Shown piece by piece: positions 8,501 to 16,688 of a stretch of 64,000 bases of DNA (position 1 is the first letter of the stretch; each line of letters begins with the position of its first letter). The position numbers and the translations under genes were made by a program. This DNA comes from G965261055 sp965261055 [NCBI: Fibrobacteria bacterium] (GTDB taxonomy: Bacteria; Fibrobacterota; Fibrobacteria; UBA11236). Under the pieces are notes generated by a model. It was not told the DNA's origin. It did no database searches and saw only the letters and a program-made list of their open reading frames with translations. The stretch spans positions 372,001 through 436,000 of the forward strand of contig OZ253440.1 of assembly GCA_965261055.1 (NCBI GenBank), read 5' to 3'.

Positions 8501-9365
8501 TGATGCGATAAACCAAGCAGTGATATGGTCAAGTAGTGTTGATAGCATAGCGACAGTAGATTTGAACGGTGTAATAACAGCAGTATCAGCGGGAATAGTG
8601 AACATCATAGTCACAACAACTGATGGTAATTTTAAAGATACAGTAGTTGTAACAGTAACAGCAATATTGGTAACAGGAGTGACTTTACAGGATAGTGTTG
8701 CAGTAGGAAAAAATGGAAATGTGACAGTAGAAGAGACAGTAGTTCCTAGTGATGCAACGGACAAGTCAGTCAGTTGGAGATCGAACAATACCGCGATAGC
8801 AACAGTTGATACGAACGGTATTATCACAGGAGTATCGATAGGCACAGCAACAATCACTGTAACGACAGTAGACCAAATGGAAACAGCGACAGTATTCGTA
8901 ACAGTATTAGAAAACATTTCAACAGGGGCTACTATTACTCATACAATTTCAAATTTTTATACTGGGGCGATTGACCAAGCAAGTCAAATAGCAGCCATCT
9001 CTAATGGCGATAAAACAACTGTGGCTAGTGCTGATCAAGACTATCAAGTACACATTGGAAATGTAACCAATGCGACGATTACACATACTTTTTCTAAGAT
9101 TTATAATAATGCTGTTTATACCTATTATGGTCGTAACAGAGGTGTTCAAATTTCTGCTATGAATGGTGCTACTGTAGAGTTTATGAATGGTAGTACTGTT
9201 ATTGAAACAGTGCCAATTTCAAATCCGACACAGGATATTACAGTGATTCCTCGTCCATCAACTGCTTTTAATAAAGTGGTAACAACATTTCCGAATGCTT
9301 GGACTGCTTTTTATGAGATAGAAATTTTGGGAATTGAAGCGATAGCACCAGCAGGAGGCATTTAA
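5592..9365 (+). CDS. Big2-domain lipoprotein with two discoidin-like domains, C-terminally truncated
   Basis: The leader MIKLFTFILLTLSVFNC ends in Cys preceded by Asn, like its paralogs, so lipid anchoring is likely. Then come nine bacterial Ig-like group 2 (Big2) domains of about 84 residues (pattern: V-x-x-V-T-V…W-S-S-x-D-x-x-IATV…G-V-I-T-G-V-S-x-GTATITV). After these come a roughly 145-residue discoidin-like domain (ATITHTI…ISNGDKT…YTYYG…FYEIEIL), two more Big2 domains and a second discoidin-like domain. A protein of this form would project from the cell surface and bind ligands with the discoidin-like modules; that role is inferred. The frame stops at three consecutive TAA codons (9363-9371), created by a deletion relative to the gene at 10070. 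SD GGGGAG, 6-nt spacing. Confidence 0.85.
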   Translation: MIKLFTFILLTLSVFNCNLFDDSTPIPVSRVFVGSATVNLIVGSVSIVEVTVLPTDATNKTVIWSSNDTAIATVDLNGIITGNSVGTATITVTTADGGYTDTVSVTVTAESVDVSSVSVGSDTVNLVVGDTLPVEVTVLPTDASNPALTWSSSNEAIATVDLNGVITGDSVGTATITVTTTDGGYTDTVAVIVTAESVSVTGVSVDESTVSLIVEGGATVVATVLPTDATEKTVTWSTSNGQVATVNQSGVITAVGVGTATITVTTTDGSHRTTVSVTVAPAPAVRSVSLSESTSSIEVGSSEQLTVTVIVVGGASQTVSWTTSDATVATVSEGVVTGVSAGEAKIIATSTVDDSKTDTVTVTVTAVAVNVTPSVTSVTLNKATSSIEVGSSEQLTVAVIVVGGASQTVRWSSSDELIATVSEGLVTGVLVGEAKIIATSTVDNSKADTVTVTVTAVPSVTSVSLSEPTSSIEVGSSEQLTVTVIVVGGASQTVSWTSLHELIATVSEGVVTGVSAGEAKIIATSTVDNSKADTVTVTVTAALAVRSVSLNKATSSIEVGSSEQLTVAVIVVGGASQTVRWSSSDELIATVSEGLVTGVLVGEAKIIATSTVDNSKADTVTVTVTAVPSVTSVSLSEPTSSIEVGSSEQLTVTVIVVGGASQAVRWSSSDELIATVSEGVVTGVSAGEARIVATSAVDGSKADTVVVTVTVILVTGVTLESSAVTIGENGSVTVEETVVPSDATDKSVSWTTSDANIATVDSNGVITGVSVGTATITVTTVDGSNLTATVFVTVLETISTGATITHTISNFYTDFIDQASQIASISNGDKTIPGPTTLYQVRIGNVTNATITHTFSKTYYHGVYTYYGSSSNYAISRMNGATVKFMNGNTVVETVPISNPTQDITVILDSSTAFNKVVITFPNTWAAFYEIEILGLEAPPVSVTGVSVGSDTVNLIVGESSSVEATVLPIDAINQAVIWSSSVDSIATVDLNGVITAVSAGIVNIIVTTTDGNFKDTVVVTVTAILVTGVTLQDSVAVGKNGNVTVEETVVPSDATDKSVSWRSNNTAIATVDTNGIITGVSIGTATITVTTVDQMETATVFVTVLENISTGATITHTISNFYTGAIDQASQIAAISNGDKTTVASADQDYQVHIGNVTNATITHTFSKIYNNAVYTYYGRNRGVQISAMNGATVEFMNGSTVIETVPISNPTQDITVIPRPSTAFNKVVTTFPNAWTAFYEIEILGIEAIAPAGGI
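6721..7740 (+). repeat. Internal 510-bp tandem duplication of two Big2 domains
   Basis: Bases 6721-7230 and 7231 onwards are near-identical copies, each coding two Big2 domains (SLNKATSSIEVGSSEQLTV…, then SLSEPTSSIEVGSSEQL…). The second copy diverges after about 7690. It is an in-frame duplication, showing recent expansion of the stalk. Confidence 0.85.
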
Positions 9366-9889
9366 TAATAACAGCGACATCTACAGCAGATCCTACTAAA
9401 ACAGCAGAGTTAAGGCTTACAGTATTAGAAATTATTTCAACAGTAGGGGGTTCTTCAGTGGCTATTATTACTCATACAATAACAGCCTTTTTTTTAGCTT
9501 CGAATACCGATTATAGCACAGAAGCACAACAAATAGCAGCCATTTCTGATGGCGATAAGACAACAGATGCTAGTGCTTCTAAAGCGTATCAAATAACAAT
9601 TGGTAATCAGAATGGTGCAACGATTACCCATCATTTTTCTAAAACTTATCATAAGGGTTTTTATACCTTTTATGGTCATAACCAGTATTATTCTACTGTG
9701 AATCGTAGTACAGTCACATTTATGAATGATACTACTGTTGTTCAAATAGATACAATTAGAAATGCAACACAAAATACTATAGTGGTTCCAAGTCCATCAA
9801 CTGTTTTTAATAAAGTGGTGACAACCTTTAAGGCAGGCAGTCTTGCTTTTTATGAGATAGAGATTTTCGGTGTTGAGGTGACGGAATAG
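9366..9889 (+). pseudogene. Out-of-frame C-terminal tail of the upstream Big2 gene (orphan discoidin-like domain)
   Basis: The sequence after the stop of the 5592 gene continues, in another frame, with the last part of a Big2 domain and a full discoidin-like domain (AIITHTI…AAISDGDKTT…FYTFYGHNQYY…FYEIEIFGVE). The junction GCAGGAGGCATTT|AATAATAACAGCG joins sequence equivalent to 12540-12554 of the paralog with sequence equivalent to about 13255, so about 700 bp was deleted out of frame. A GTG at 9458 could open a 143-residue frame, but its paralog has GCG there, no good SD precedes it and it would lack a signal peptide. Confidence 0.75.
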
Positions 9890-9963
9890 TCATACGGAAA
9901 CCAACAAAAATCACCACGAGATATTAGTTAGCCATTTTCCCAAATCGTTTCTGCCTTCCCCTC

Positions 9964-10149
9964 CCCCAAAACCCACTTCGGAATTGGCGGGGTAACTAAT
10001 TTGAGAATAAATTGATTTTTTATTTCATTTTTTTTAAATTTTAAGCCAATTAAGGTGTAAATTAAGGATATGATTGTGTATAAATTAATGATAATGATAA
10101 TGATAATATGGAATTGTAACAAAGATACTGTCACTGCTCCAACAACAGT
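9964..10149 (+). repeat. Intergenic spacer plus leader repeat, copy 1 of 3
   Basis: A block of about 185 bp begins with CCCCAAAACCCACTTCGG, ends in the signal-peptide codons of the next gene and recurs at 13857-14042 and 16583-16768. It contains GGCGGGGTAACTAATTTG, a T-rich stretch and the start region. A partial, diverged copy follows the truncated glycosylase at about 21903. It probably carries the promoter of each array gene and offers homology for recombination. Confidence 0.8.
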
Positions 10150-13100
10150 AACAGGAGTGACTTTAGAGGATAGTGTTACAGTAGTAGTGGGAACTTCATC
10201 AACAGTTGTAGCAACGGTATTACCCGCTACTGCAACCAACCCAGCAGTGACATGGACAACAAGTGATACCACTGTAGCGACCGTATCAGAAGGTGTTATC
10301 ACAGGAGAATCAGCAGGCACCGCAACGATTACAGCCATGACAACAGACGGAGGGCATACAGACACGGTAGTTGTCACAGTTACAATTGCAGCAGCGGTAA
10401 CGAGTGTCTCTTTTGATAAAACAACATCAAGTATTGTCATCGATACAAAAGACACGATCACAGTGACAATAGTCTACGCAGTCGGTGGAGCAGCCGAAAC
10501 AGTGAGATGGACAAGTAGTGATACCACTGTAGCGACAGTAGATTCAAACGGTGTTATCAGCGGAGTATTGGTAGGTACCGCAATAATTACTGCGACTGCT
10601 ACAGCAGATACTAGTAAAAAAGCGACTACTACTATTACAGTCACCGCAACAGCAGTCGCAGTAACAGGGGTGACTTTAGACAGTAGTACTGTTGAAATAG
10701 TAGAGGATTCAACAGCGAGAGTTGTAGCGACGGTATCACCTCCCACAGCGACCAACCCAGCAGTGACATGGACAACAAGTGATACCACTGTAGCGACAGT
10801 AGATGCAAACGGTATCATAACAGGCGTATCAGCAGGCACAGCGAACATCACCGTAACAACAACCGACGGATCTTACACAGCGACAGTAACCGTAATAGTA
10901 ACAGCAGCACCCATATTGGTAACAGGAGTGACTTTAAACACTAGTACTGTTACAGTAGGAGAAAATGAAAGTGTGACAGTAGAAGAGACAGTAATTCCTA
11001 GTGATGCCACGGACAAATTAGTCAGTTGGAGATCGAGCAATACCGCGATAGCAACAGTAGATTTAAACGGTGTTATCACAGGTGTATTAACAGGCACCGC
11101 AAATATCATCGTTACAACAACAGACGGTAATTTTAAAGACACAGTAGTCGTAACAGTATTAGAAATCATTTCAACAGGGGCAACGATTACTCATACAATA
11201 ACAGAGTTTTATACTAATGGGGGTGTTGATACAGCAAGCCAAATAGCAGCGATCTCTGATGGTGATAAAACAACTAATGTTAATAGTGAACCGTATCAAG
11301 TACACATTGGAAATCAGAGTGGTGCGACGATTACACATACTTTTTCTAATACTTATAGAAATGGTATTTATACCTATTATGGTCGTGCTGGTAATGCTAT
11401 AAATGCTATGAATGGTGCTACAGTAACATTTATGAATGGTAATACAGTTGTTGAAACAGTGCCAATTTCAAATCCGACCAAGGATATTACAGTGATTCCT
11501 GATTCATCAACTGCTTTTAATAAAGTGGTGACAACCTTTCCGACTGCTTGGGCTGCTTTTTATGAGATAGAAATTTTAGGACTTGAAGCACCACCAGTAA
11601 GTGTAACAGGTGTGAGTGTTGGTAGTGATACAGTCAATCTAATAGTGGGAGAGTCATCATCAGTAGAAGCAACAGTATTACCAATTGATGCGATAAACCA
11701 AGCAGTGATATGGTCAAGTAGTGTTGATAGCATAGCGACAGTAGATTTGAACGGTGTAATAACAGCAGTATCAGCGGGAATAGTGAACATCATAGTCACA
11801 ACAACTGATGGTAGTAATATTGTGCAGATAGTAGTCGTAACAGTAACACCTATATTGGTAGCAGGAGTGACTTTAAACACTAATGCTGTTACAGTGGGAG
11901 AAAATGGAAGTGTGACAGTAGAAGAGACAGTAGTTCCTAGTGATGCAACGGACAAGTCAGTCAGTTGGAGATCGAACAATACCGCGATAGCAACAGTTGA
12001 TACGAACGGTATTATCACAGGAGTATCGATAGGCACAGCAACAATCACTGTAACGACAGTAGACCAAATGGAAACAGCGACAGTGTTCGTAACAGTATTA
12101 GAAAACATTTCAACAGGGGCTACTATTACTCATACAATTTCAAATTTTTATACTGGGGCGATTGACCAAGCAAGTCAAATAGCAGCCATCTCTAATGGCG
12201 ATAAAACAACTGTGACTAGTGCTGATCAAGACTATCAAGTACACATTGGAAATGTAACCAATGCGACGATTACACATACTTTTTCTAAGATTTATAATAA
12301 TGCTGTTTATACCTATTATGGTCGTAACAGAGGTGTTCAAATTTCTGCTATGAATGGTGCTACTGTAGAGTTTATGAATGGTAGTACTGTTATTGAAACA
12401 GTGCCAATTTCAAATCCGACACAGGATATTACAGTGATTCCTCGTCCATCAACTGCTTTTAATAAAGTGGTAACAACATTTCCGACTGCTTGGGCTGCTT
12501 TTTATGAGATAGAAATTTTGGGAATTGAAGCGATAGCACCAGCAGGAGGCATTTTTTCTGTAGAGATAATTGTTCCAGCATCTTATGCTACAAAAGGTTA
12601 TGTTTCAAAAGGTGAAGATCTTCAATTATCAGCATCCGTATCGGCAATAAGTGGAAAAGCAACAACAGTCACTTGGAAATCAAGTGATACCACTGTAGTG
12701 ACAGTCAATTCTAGTGGCGAAGTCACGGGAGTATTAGGGGGAACAGCGACAATCACAGCGATTTCTACAGCAGATATTAGTAAAACAGCAGAATTAGAGA
12801 TTACAATAACAGTAGTATCGATAACAGGAGTGACTTTAGACAATAATGTTGTTACAGTATCAGAAAATGCAACAGCGACAATTGTGGCGACGGTAGATCC
12901 TAGTGATGCATCAAACAAAGCAGTGACATGGACAACGAGTGATGCCGCTGTAGCGACAGTAGATTTAAACGGTGTTATCACAGGAGTATCGGCAGGCACA
13001 GCGGACATCATAGTAACAACAACAGATCGTAATTTTAAAGATACAGTATTCGTAACAGTGGAAGTACCAATAGTAATAAGTGTATCTTTGAACAAAACAA

Positions 13101-13786
13101 CATCTTTTATTGTCGTAGGAGCAAAAGACACGGTAACAGCGACAGTACAAGTAGAGGGTGGAGCAGTAGAAACAGTGACTTGGACAACCAGTAATGCCAA
13201 TATAGCGACAGTTGATTCTAGTGGGATAGTTACGAGACTATCAGGAGGAGTAGCAATAATAACAGCGACATCTACAGCAGATCCTACTAAAACAGCAGAG
13301 TTAAGGCTTACAGTATTAGAAATTATTTCAACAGTAGGGGGTTCTTCAGCGGCTATTATTACTCATACAATAACAGAGTTTGCCGGTAGTATTGATGCCG
13401 CAACTCAAATAGCAGCGATCTCTAATGGCGATAAAACAACGGCTATTAGTGCTGCTGAACCGTATCAAATACGCTTTACTGGTCCTATGAATGCGACGAT
13501 TACACATACTTTTTCTAAGATTTATAATAATGGTGTTTATACATATTATGCTGCTTCTGGTCCTACTTTTGGTGCTTCTTCTATTGCTGGTATGAATTCT
13601 GCTACTGTAGCATTTATGAATGGTAGTACTGTTGTTGAAACAGTTACAATTTCAAATCCGACAACACAGAATATCAGAGTGACTCCTAGTCCATTAACTG
13701 CTTTTAATAAGGTGGTGACAACTTTTCCGAGTACCTACGGTATTTTTTATGAGATAGAGATTTTGGCAGTGGAAGCGACACAATAA
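10070..13786 (+). CDS. Big2-domain lipoprotein with three discoidin-like domains
   Basis: The 1238-residue protein has a short leader (MIVYKLMIMIMIIWNC, again Asn before the Cys). Its order is four Big2 domains, a discoidin-like domain, two Big2, a discoidin-like domain, three Big2 and a C-terminal discoidin-like domain ending …YEIEILAVEATQ. It is the longest intact member and the best template for the broken gene at 5592. Bases about 11584-12552 are almost identical to 8393-9360 apart from a divergent patch near 11815-11910, so the two genes have exchanged sequence. Start choice: AAGGA (10064-10068) is only 1 nt from the ATG at 10070 but 7 nt from an in-frame GTG at 10076, which may be the true start. 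Surface adhesion is inferred. Confidence 0.85.
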   Translation: MIVYKLMIMIMIIWNCNKDTVTAPTTVTGVTLEDSVTVVVGTSSTVVATVLPATATNPAVTWTTSDTTVATVSEGVITGESAGTATITAMTTDGGHTDTVVVTVTIAAAVTSVSFDKTTSSIVIDTKDTITVTIVYAVGGAAETVRWTSSDTTVATVDSNGVISGVLVGTAIITATATADTSKKATTTITVTATAVAVTGVTLDSSTVEIVEDSTARVVATVSPPTATNPAVTWTTSDTTVATVDANGIITGVSAGTANITVTTTDGSYTATVTVIVTAAPILVTGVTLNTSTVTVGENESVTVEETVIPSDATDKLVSWRSSNTAIATVDLNGVITGVLTGTANIIVTTTDGNFKDTVVVTVLEIISTGATITHTITEFYTNGGVDTASQIAAISDGDKTTNVNSEPYQVHIGNQSGATITHTFSNTYRNGIYTYYGRAGNAINAMNGATVTFMNGNTVVETVPISNPTKDITVIPDSSTAFNKVVTTFPTAWAAFYEIEILGLEAPPVSVTGVSVGSDTVNLIVGESSSVEATVLPIDAINQAVIWSSSVDSIATVDLNGVITAVSAGIVNIIVTTTDGSNIVQIVVVTVTPILVAGVTLNTNAVTVGENGSVTVEETVVPSDATDKSVSWRSNNTAIATVDTNGIITGVSIGTATITVTTVDQMETATVFVTVLENISTGATITHTISNFYTGAIDQASQIAAISNGDKTTVTSADQDYQVHIGNVTNATITHTFSKIYNNAVYTYYGRNRGVQISAMNGATVEFMNGSTVIETVPISNPTQDITVIPRPSTAFNKVVTTFPTAWAAFYEIEILGIEAIAPAGGIFSVEIIVPASYATKGYVSKGEDLQLSASVSAISGKATTVTWKSSDTTVVTVNSSGEVTGVLGGTATITAISTADISKTAELEITITVVSITGVTLDNNVVTVSENATATIVATVDPSDASNKAVTWTTSDAAVATVDLNGVITGVSAGTADIIVTTTDRNFKDTVFVTVEVPIVISVSLNKTTSFIVVGAKDTVTATVQVEGGAVETVTWTTSNANIATVDSSGIVTRLSGGVAIITATSTADPTKTAELRLTVLEIISTVGGSSAAIITHTITEFAGSIDAATQIAAISNGDKTTAISAAEPYQIRFTGPMNATITHTFSKIYNNGVYTYYAASGPTFGASSIAGMNSATVAFMNGSTVVETVTISNPTTQNIRVTPSPLTAFNKVVTTFPSTYGIFYEIEILAVEATQ

Positions 13787-13962
13787 GTGATGCAATAGTT
13801 TCTCAAATTCTACTGCAAAAATTTGGTTTTGTAGTTACCCATTTCCCCAATAATCCCCCCAAAACCCACTTCGGAATTGGCGGGGTAACTAATTTGGGAA
13901 TAAATTGATTTTTTATTTCATTTTTTTTAAATTTTAAGCCAATTAAGGTGTAAATTAAGGAT

Positions 13963-16515
13963 ATGATTGTGTATAAATTAATGATAATGATAATGATAAT
14001 ATGGAATTGTAACAAAGATACTGTCACTGCTCCAACAACAGTAAGTGTAATGGGTGTGAGTGTTGGTATTTCTAGAGTAAATTTAGTAGTGGGAGAGTCA
14101 TCACCAGTAGAAGCAACGGTATTACCCGCCACTGCAACCAACAACGCAGTCACTTGGTCAAGTAGTGATGAAACCATAGCAACCGTATCAGAAGGTGTTA
14201 TCACAGGAGAATCAGCAGGCACCGCGAACATCATAGTCACGACAACAGACGGAGGGCATACAGACACGGTAGTTGTCAGAGTTACAATTGCAGCAGCGGT
14301 AACGAGTGTCTCTCTTGATCAAACAGGTGGTATTATTGTAGGGACAAAAGACACGGTAATAGCGACAGTAGTCGCAGTCGGTGGAGCAGCCGAAACAGTC
14401 ACTTGGACAACGAGTGATACCACTGTAGCGACAGTAGATTCAAACGGTGTTATCAGCGGAGTATTGGTAGGTACCGCAATAATTACGGCGACTGCTACAG
14501 CAGATACTAGTAAAAAAGCAACTGCAACAATTACGGTCACCGCAACAGTCGTCGCAGTAACAGGGGTGACTTTAGACAGTAGTATTGTTGAAATAGTAGA
14601 GGATTCAACAGCGAGAGTTGTAGCGACGGTATCACCTCCCACAGCGACCAACCCAGCAGTGACATGGACAACAAGTGATACCACTGTAGCGACAGTAGAT
14701 GGTGGTGTTATCACAGGTGTATCAGCAGGTACAACGAACATCATCGTCACAACAGTAGATGGTGATTTTAAAGATACAGTGGTTGTTACAATAGTAGCAC
14801 CGATATTGGTAACAGGAGTGACTTTAGAGAGTAGCGGACTTACAATAGTAGAGAATGCAACAGCAACAGCATCGGCAACGGTAGTCCCTGATAGTGCTTT
14901 TAACAGGGCAGTCAGTTGGAGATCGGACAGCATCGCCATAGCAACAGTTGATAACGGTATTATCACAGGCATATCAGCAGGCACCGCAAATATCATCGTC
15001 ACAACAGCAGACGGTGATTTTAAAGACACAGTGGTTGTTACAGTGATTGCAAAAGGAGTAAGGAGTGTCTCTCTTGACCAAACAGTATTAAATATTGTCA
15101 TCGGAACAAAAGACACACTGATGGCGACAATCGTTGTAGCAGGTATAATTGCAGAAACAGTCACTTGGACAAGTAGTGATACCACTGTAGCGACAGTAGA
15201 TTCAAACGGTGTTATCAGCGGAGTATTGATAGGTACCGCAATAATAACAGTGACTTCTACAGCAGATACTAGTAAAAAAGCGACTGCGACAATTACGGTC
15301 ACCGCCAAAAACATTTCTACAGGGGCAACGATTACTCATACAATAACAAATTTCATTTTGGAGTTTTCTGACACAGCAAGTCAAATAGCAGCGATATCTG
15401 ATGGGGATAAAACAACTAGAGTTAATAATCGAAACTATCAAGTAAGCATTGGTAGTCAGTGGGGTGCGACGATTACCCATCATTTTTCTAAACCTTATCA
15501 AAAGGGTGTTTATACCTATTATGGTCATGACCATACTCCTGAAATTGCTGCTATGAATGGTGCTACTGTATCGTTTATGTATGATAATATTGTTGTTGAA
15601 ACAATGACAATTAGAAATCCGACAAAGGATATCACAGTCACTCCGAGTCGATTAACTGTTTTTAATAAGGTGGTGGCAGCCTTTCCGAATGGCAGTGGTC
15701 ATATTGCTTTTTCTGAGATAGAGATTTTGGGAGTGGAAGCAATAGCCTCAGTAGGAGGTGTTTATTCTGTAGGGATAATTTCTCCAGTATCTTATGTTGA
15801 AGTGGGTGACAGTCTTCAATTATCAGCATGGGTATCGTCAACGAGTGGCACTGCAACGACAGTGACTTGGAGATCAAATGATGCCACTATAGCAACAGTC
15901 AATGCTAGTGGGAAAGTCACGGGAGTATCCGTAGGGACAATGACAATTACTGCAATTTCTACAGCAGATCCTACTCAAACAACAGAGTTAGAAATTACAG
16001 TAATCGTATTAGAAGACATTTCAACAGGGATAGCAGATTCTATGGGAACAGGGGATTCTATTTCTCATACAATAACAACTCACAGGTTTCCTGTTGGAGC
16101 TAACCCTGTGATTTATCCTTATAGTACAGCAGCAAAACAAATAGCCGCTATCTCTGATGGCGATAAAACAACTACGATGTATCAGGGTATTGCTGCTGGT
16201 GACGCTTATCAAGTAGGCATTAATCTCCCCAATACCACGATTACACACCATTTTTCTAAGCTTTATAGAAATGGTGTTTATACCTATTATGGTGGTGGAG
16301 GTTCTCTTGCTATTGGTAAAATAGATTATAGTACAGTCACATTTATGAATAATGATACTGTTGTTGAAATAATTACAATTAGAAATCCGACAAAGAATAA
16401 TATCACAGTCACTCCGAGTCGATTAACTGTTTTTAATAAGGTGGTGACAACTTTTCCGCTGTCTCCCATTCTCTTTTATGAGATAGAGATTTTGGCAGTG
16501 GAAGCGACACAATAA
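13963..16515 (+). CDS. Big2-domain lipoprotein with two discoidin-like domains (tandem copy A)
   Basis: The 850-residue protein has the same MIVYKLMIMIMIIWNC leader as its neighbours. Five Big2 domains are followed by a discoidin-like domain (ATITHTITNF…ISDGDKTTRVNN…YTYYGHDHTPEI…FSEIEILGVE), one Big2 variant beginning VYSVGIISPVSYVEVGDSL, and a C-terminal discoidin-like domain ending EIEILAVEATQ. The DGDKTT segment and the closing YEIEIL strand are the features that recall F5/8 type C (galactose-binding-like) domains. The same start-codon ambiguity exists as at 10070: an in-frame GTG at 13969 is better spaced from AAGGA. It is probably exposed on the outer surface; the ligand is unknown. Confidence 0.85.
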   Translation: MIVYKLMIMIMIIWNCNKDTVTAPTTVSVMGVSVGISRVNLVVGESSPVEATVLPATATNNAVTWSSSDETIATVSEGVITGESAGTANIIVTTTDGGHTDTVVVRVTIAAAVTSVSLDQTGGIIVGTKDTVIATVVAVGGAAETVTWTTSDTTVATVDSNGVISGVLVGTAIITATATADTSKKATATITVTATVVAVTGVTLDSSIVEIVEDSTARVVATVSPPTATNPAVTWTTSDTTVATVDGGVITGVSAGTTNIIVTTVDGDFKDTVVVTIVAPILVTGVTLESSGLTIVENATATASATVVPDSAFNRAVSWRSDSIAIATVDNGIITGISAGTANIIVTTADGDFKDTVVVTVIAKGVRSVSLDQTVLNIVIGTKDTLMATIVVAGIIAETVTWTSSDTTVATVDSNGVISGVLIGTAIITVTSTADTSKKATATITVTAKNISTGATITHTITNFILEFSDTASQIAAISDGDKTTRVNNRNYQVSIGSQWGATITHHFSKPYQKGVYTYYGHDHTPEIAAMNGATVSFMYDNIVVETMTIRNPTKDITVTPSRLTVFNKVVAAFPNGSGHIAFSEIEILGVEAIASVGGVYSVGIISPVSYVEVGDSLQLSAWVSSTSGTATTVTWRSNDATIATVNASGKVTGVSVGTMTITAISTADPTQTTELEITVIVLEDISTGIADSMGTGDSISHTITTHRFPVGANPVIYPYSTAAKQIAAISDGDKTTTMYQGIAAGDAYQVGINLPNTTITHHFSKLYRNGVYTYYGGGGSLAIGKIDYSTVTFMNNDTVVEIITIRNPTKNNITVTPSRLTVFNKVVTTFPLSPILFYEIEILAVEATQ

Positions 16516-16688
16516 GTGATGCAATAGTTTCTGCCATTCTGCTGTAAACTTTGGTTTTGTAGTTACCCATTTTTCCCATACCCCCCAAAACCCACTTCGG
16601 AATTGGCGGGGTAACTAATTTGGGAATAAATTGATTTTTTATTTCATTTTTTTTAAATTTTAAGCCAATTAAGGTGTAAATTAAGGAT

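Noticed and set aside
9458-9889. Independent 143-residue gene
   Set aside because: The GTG start corresponds to GCG in the paralog, there is no leader or SD, and it is the out-of-frame tail of the upstream gene.
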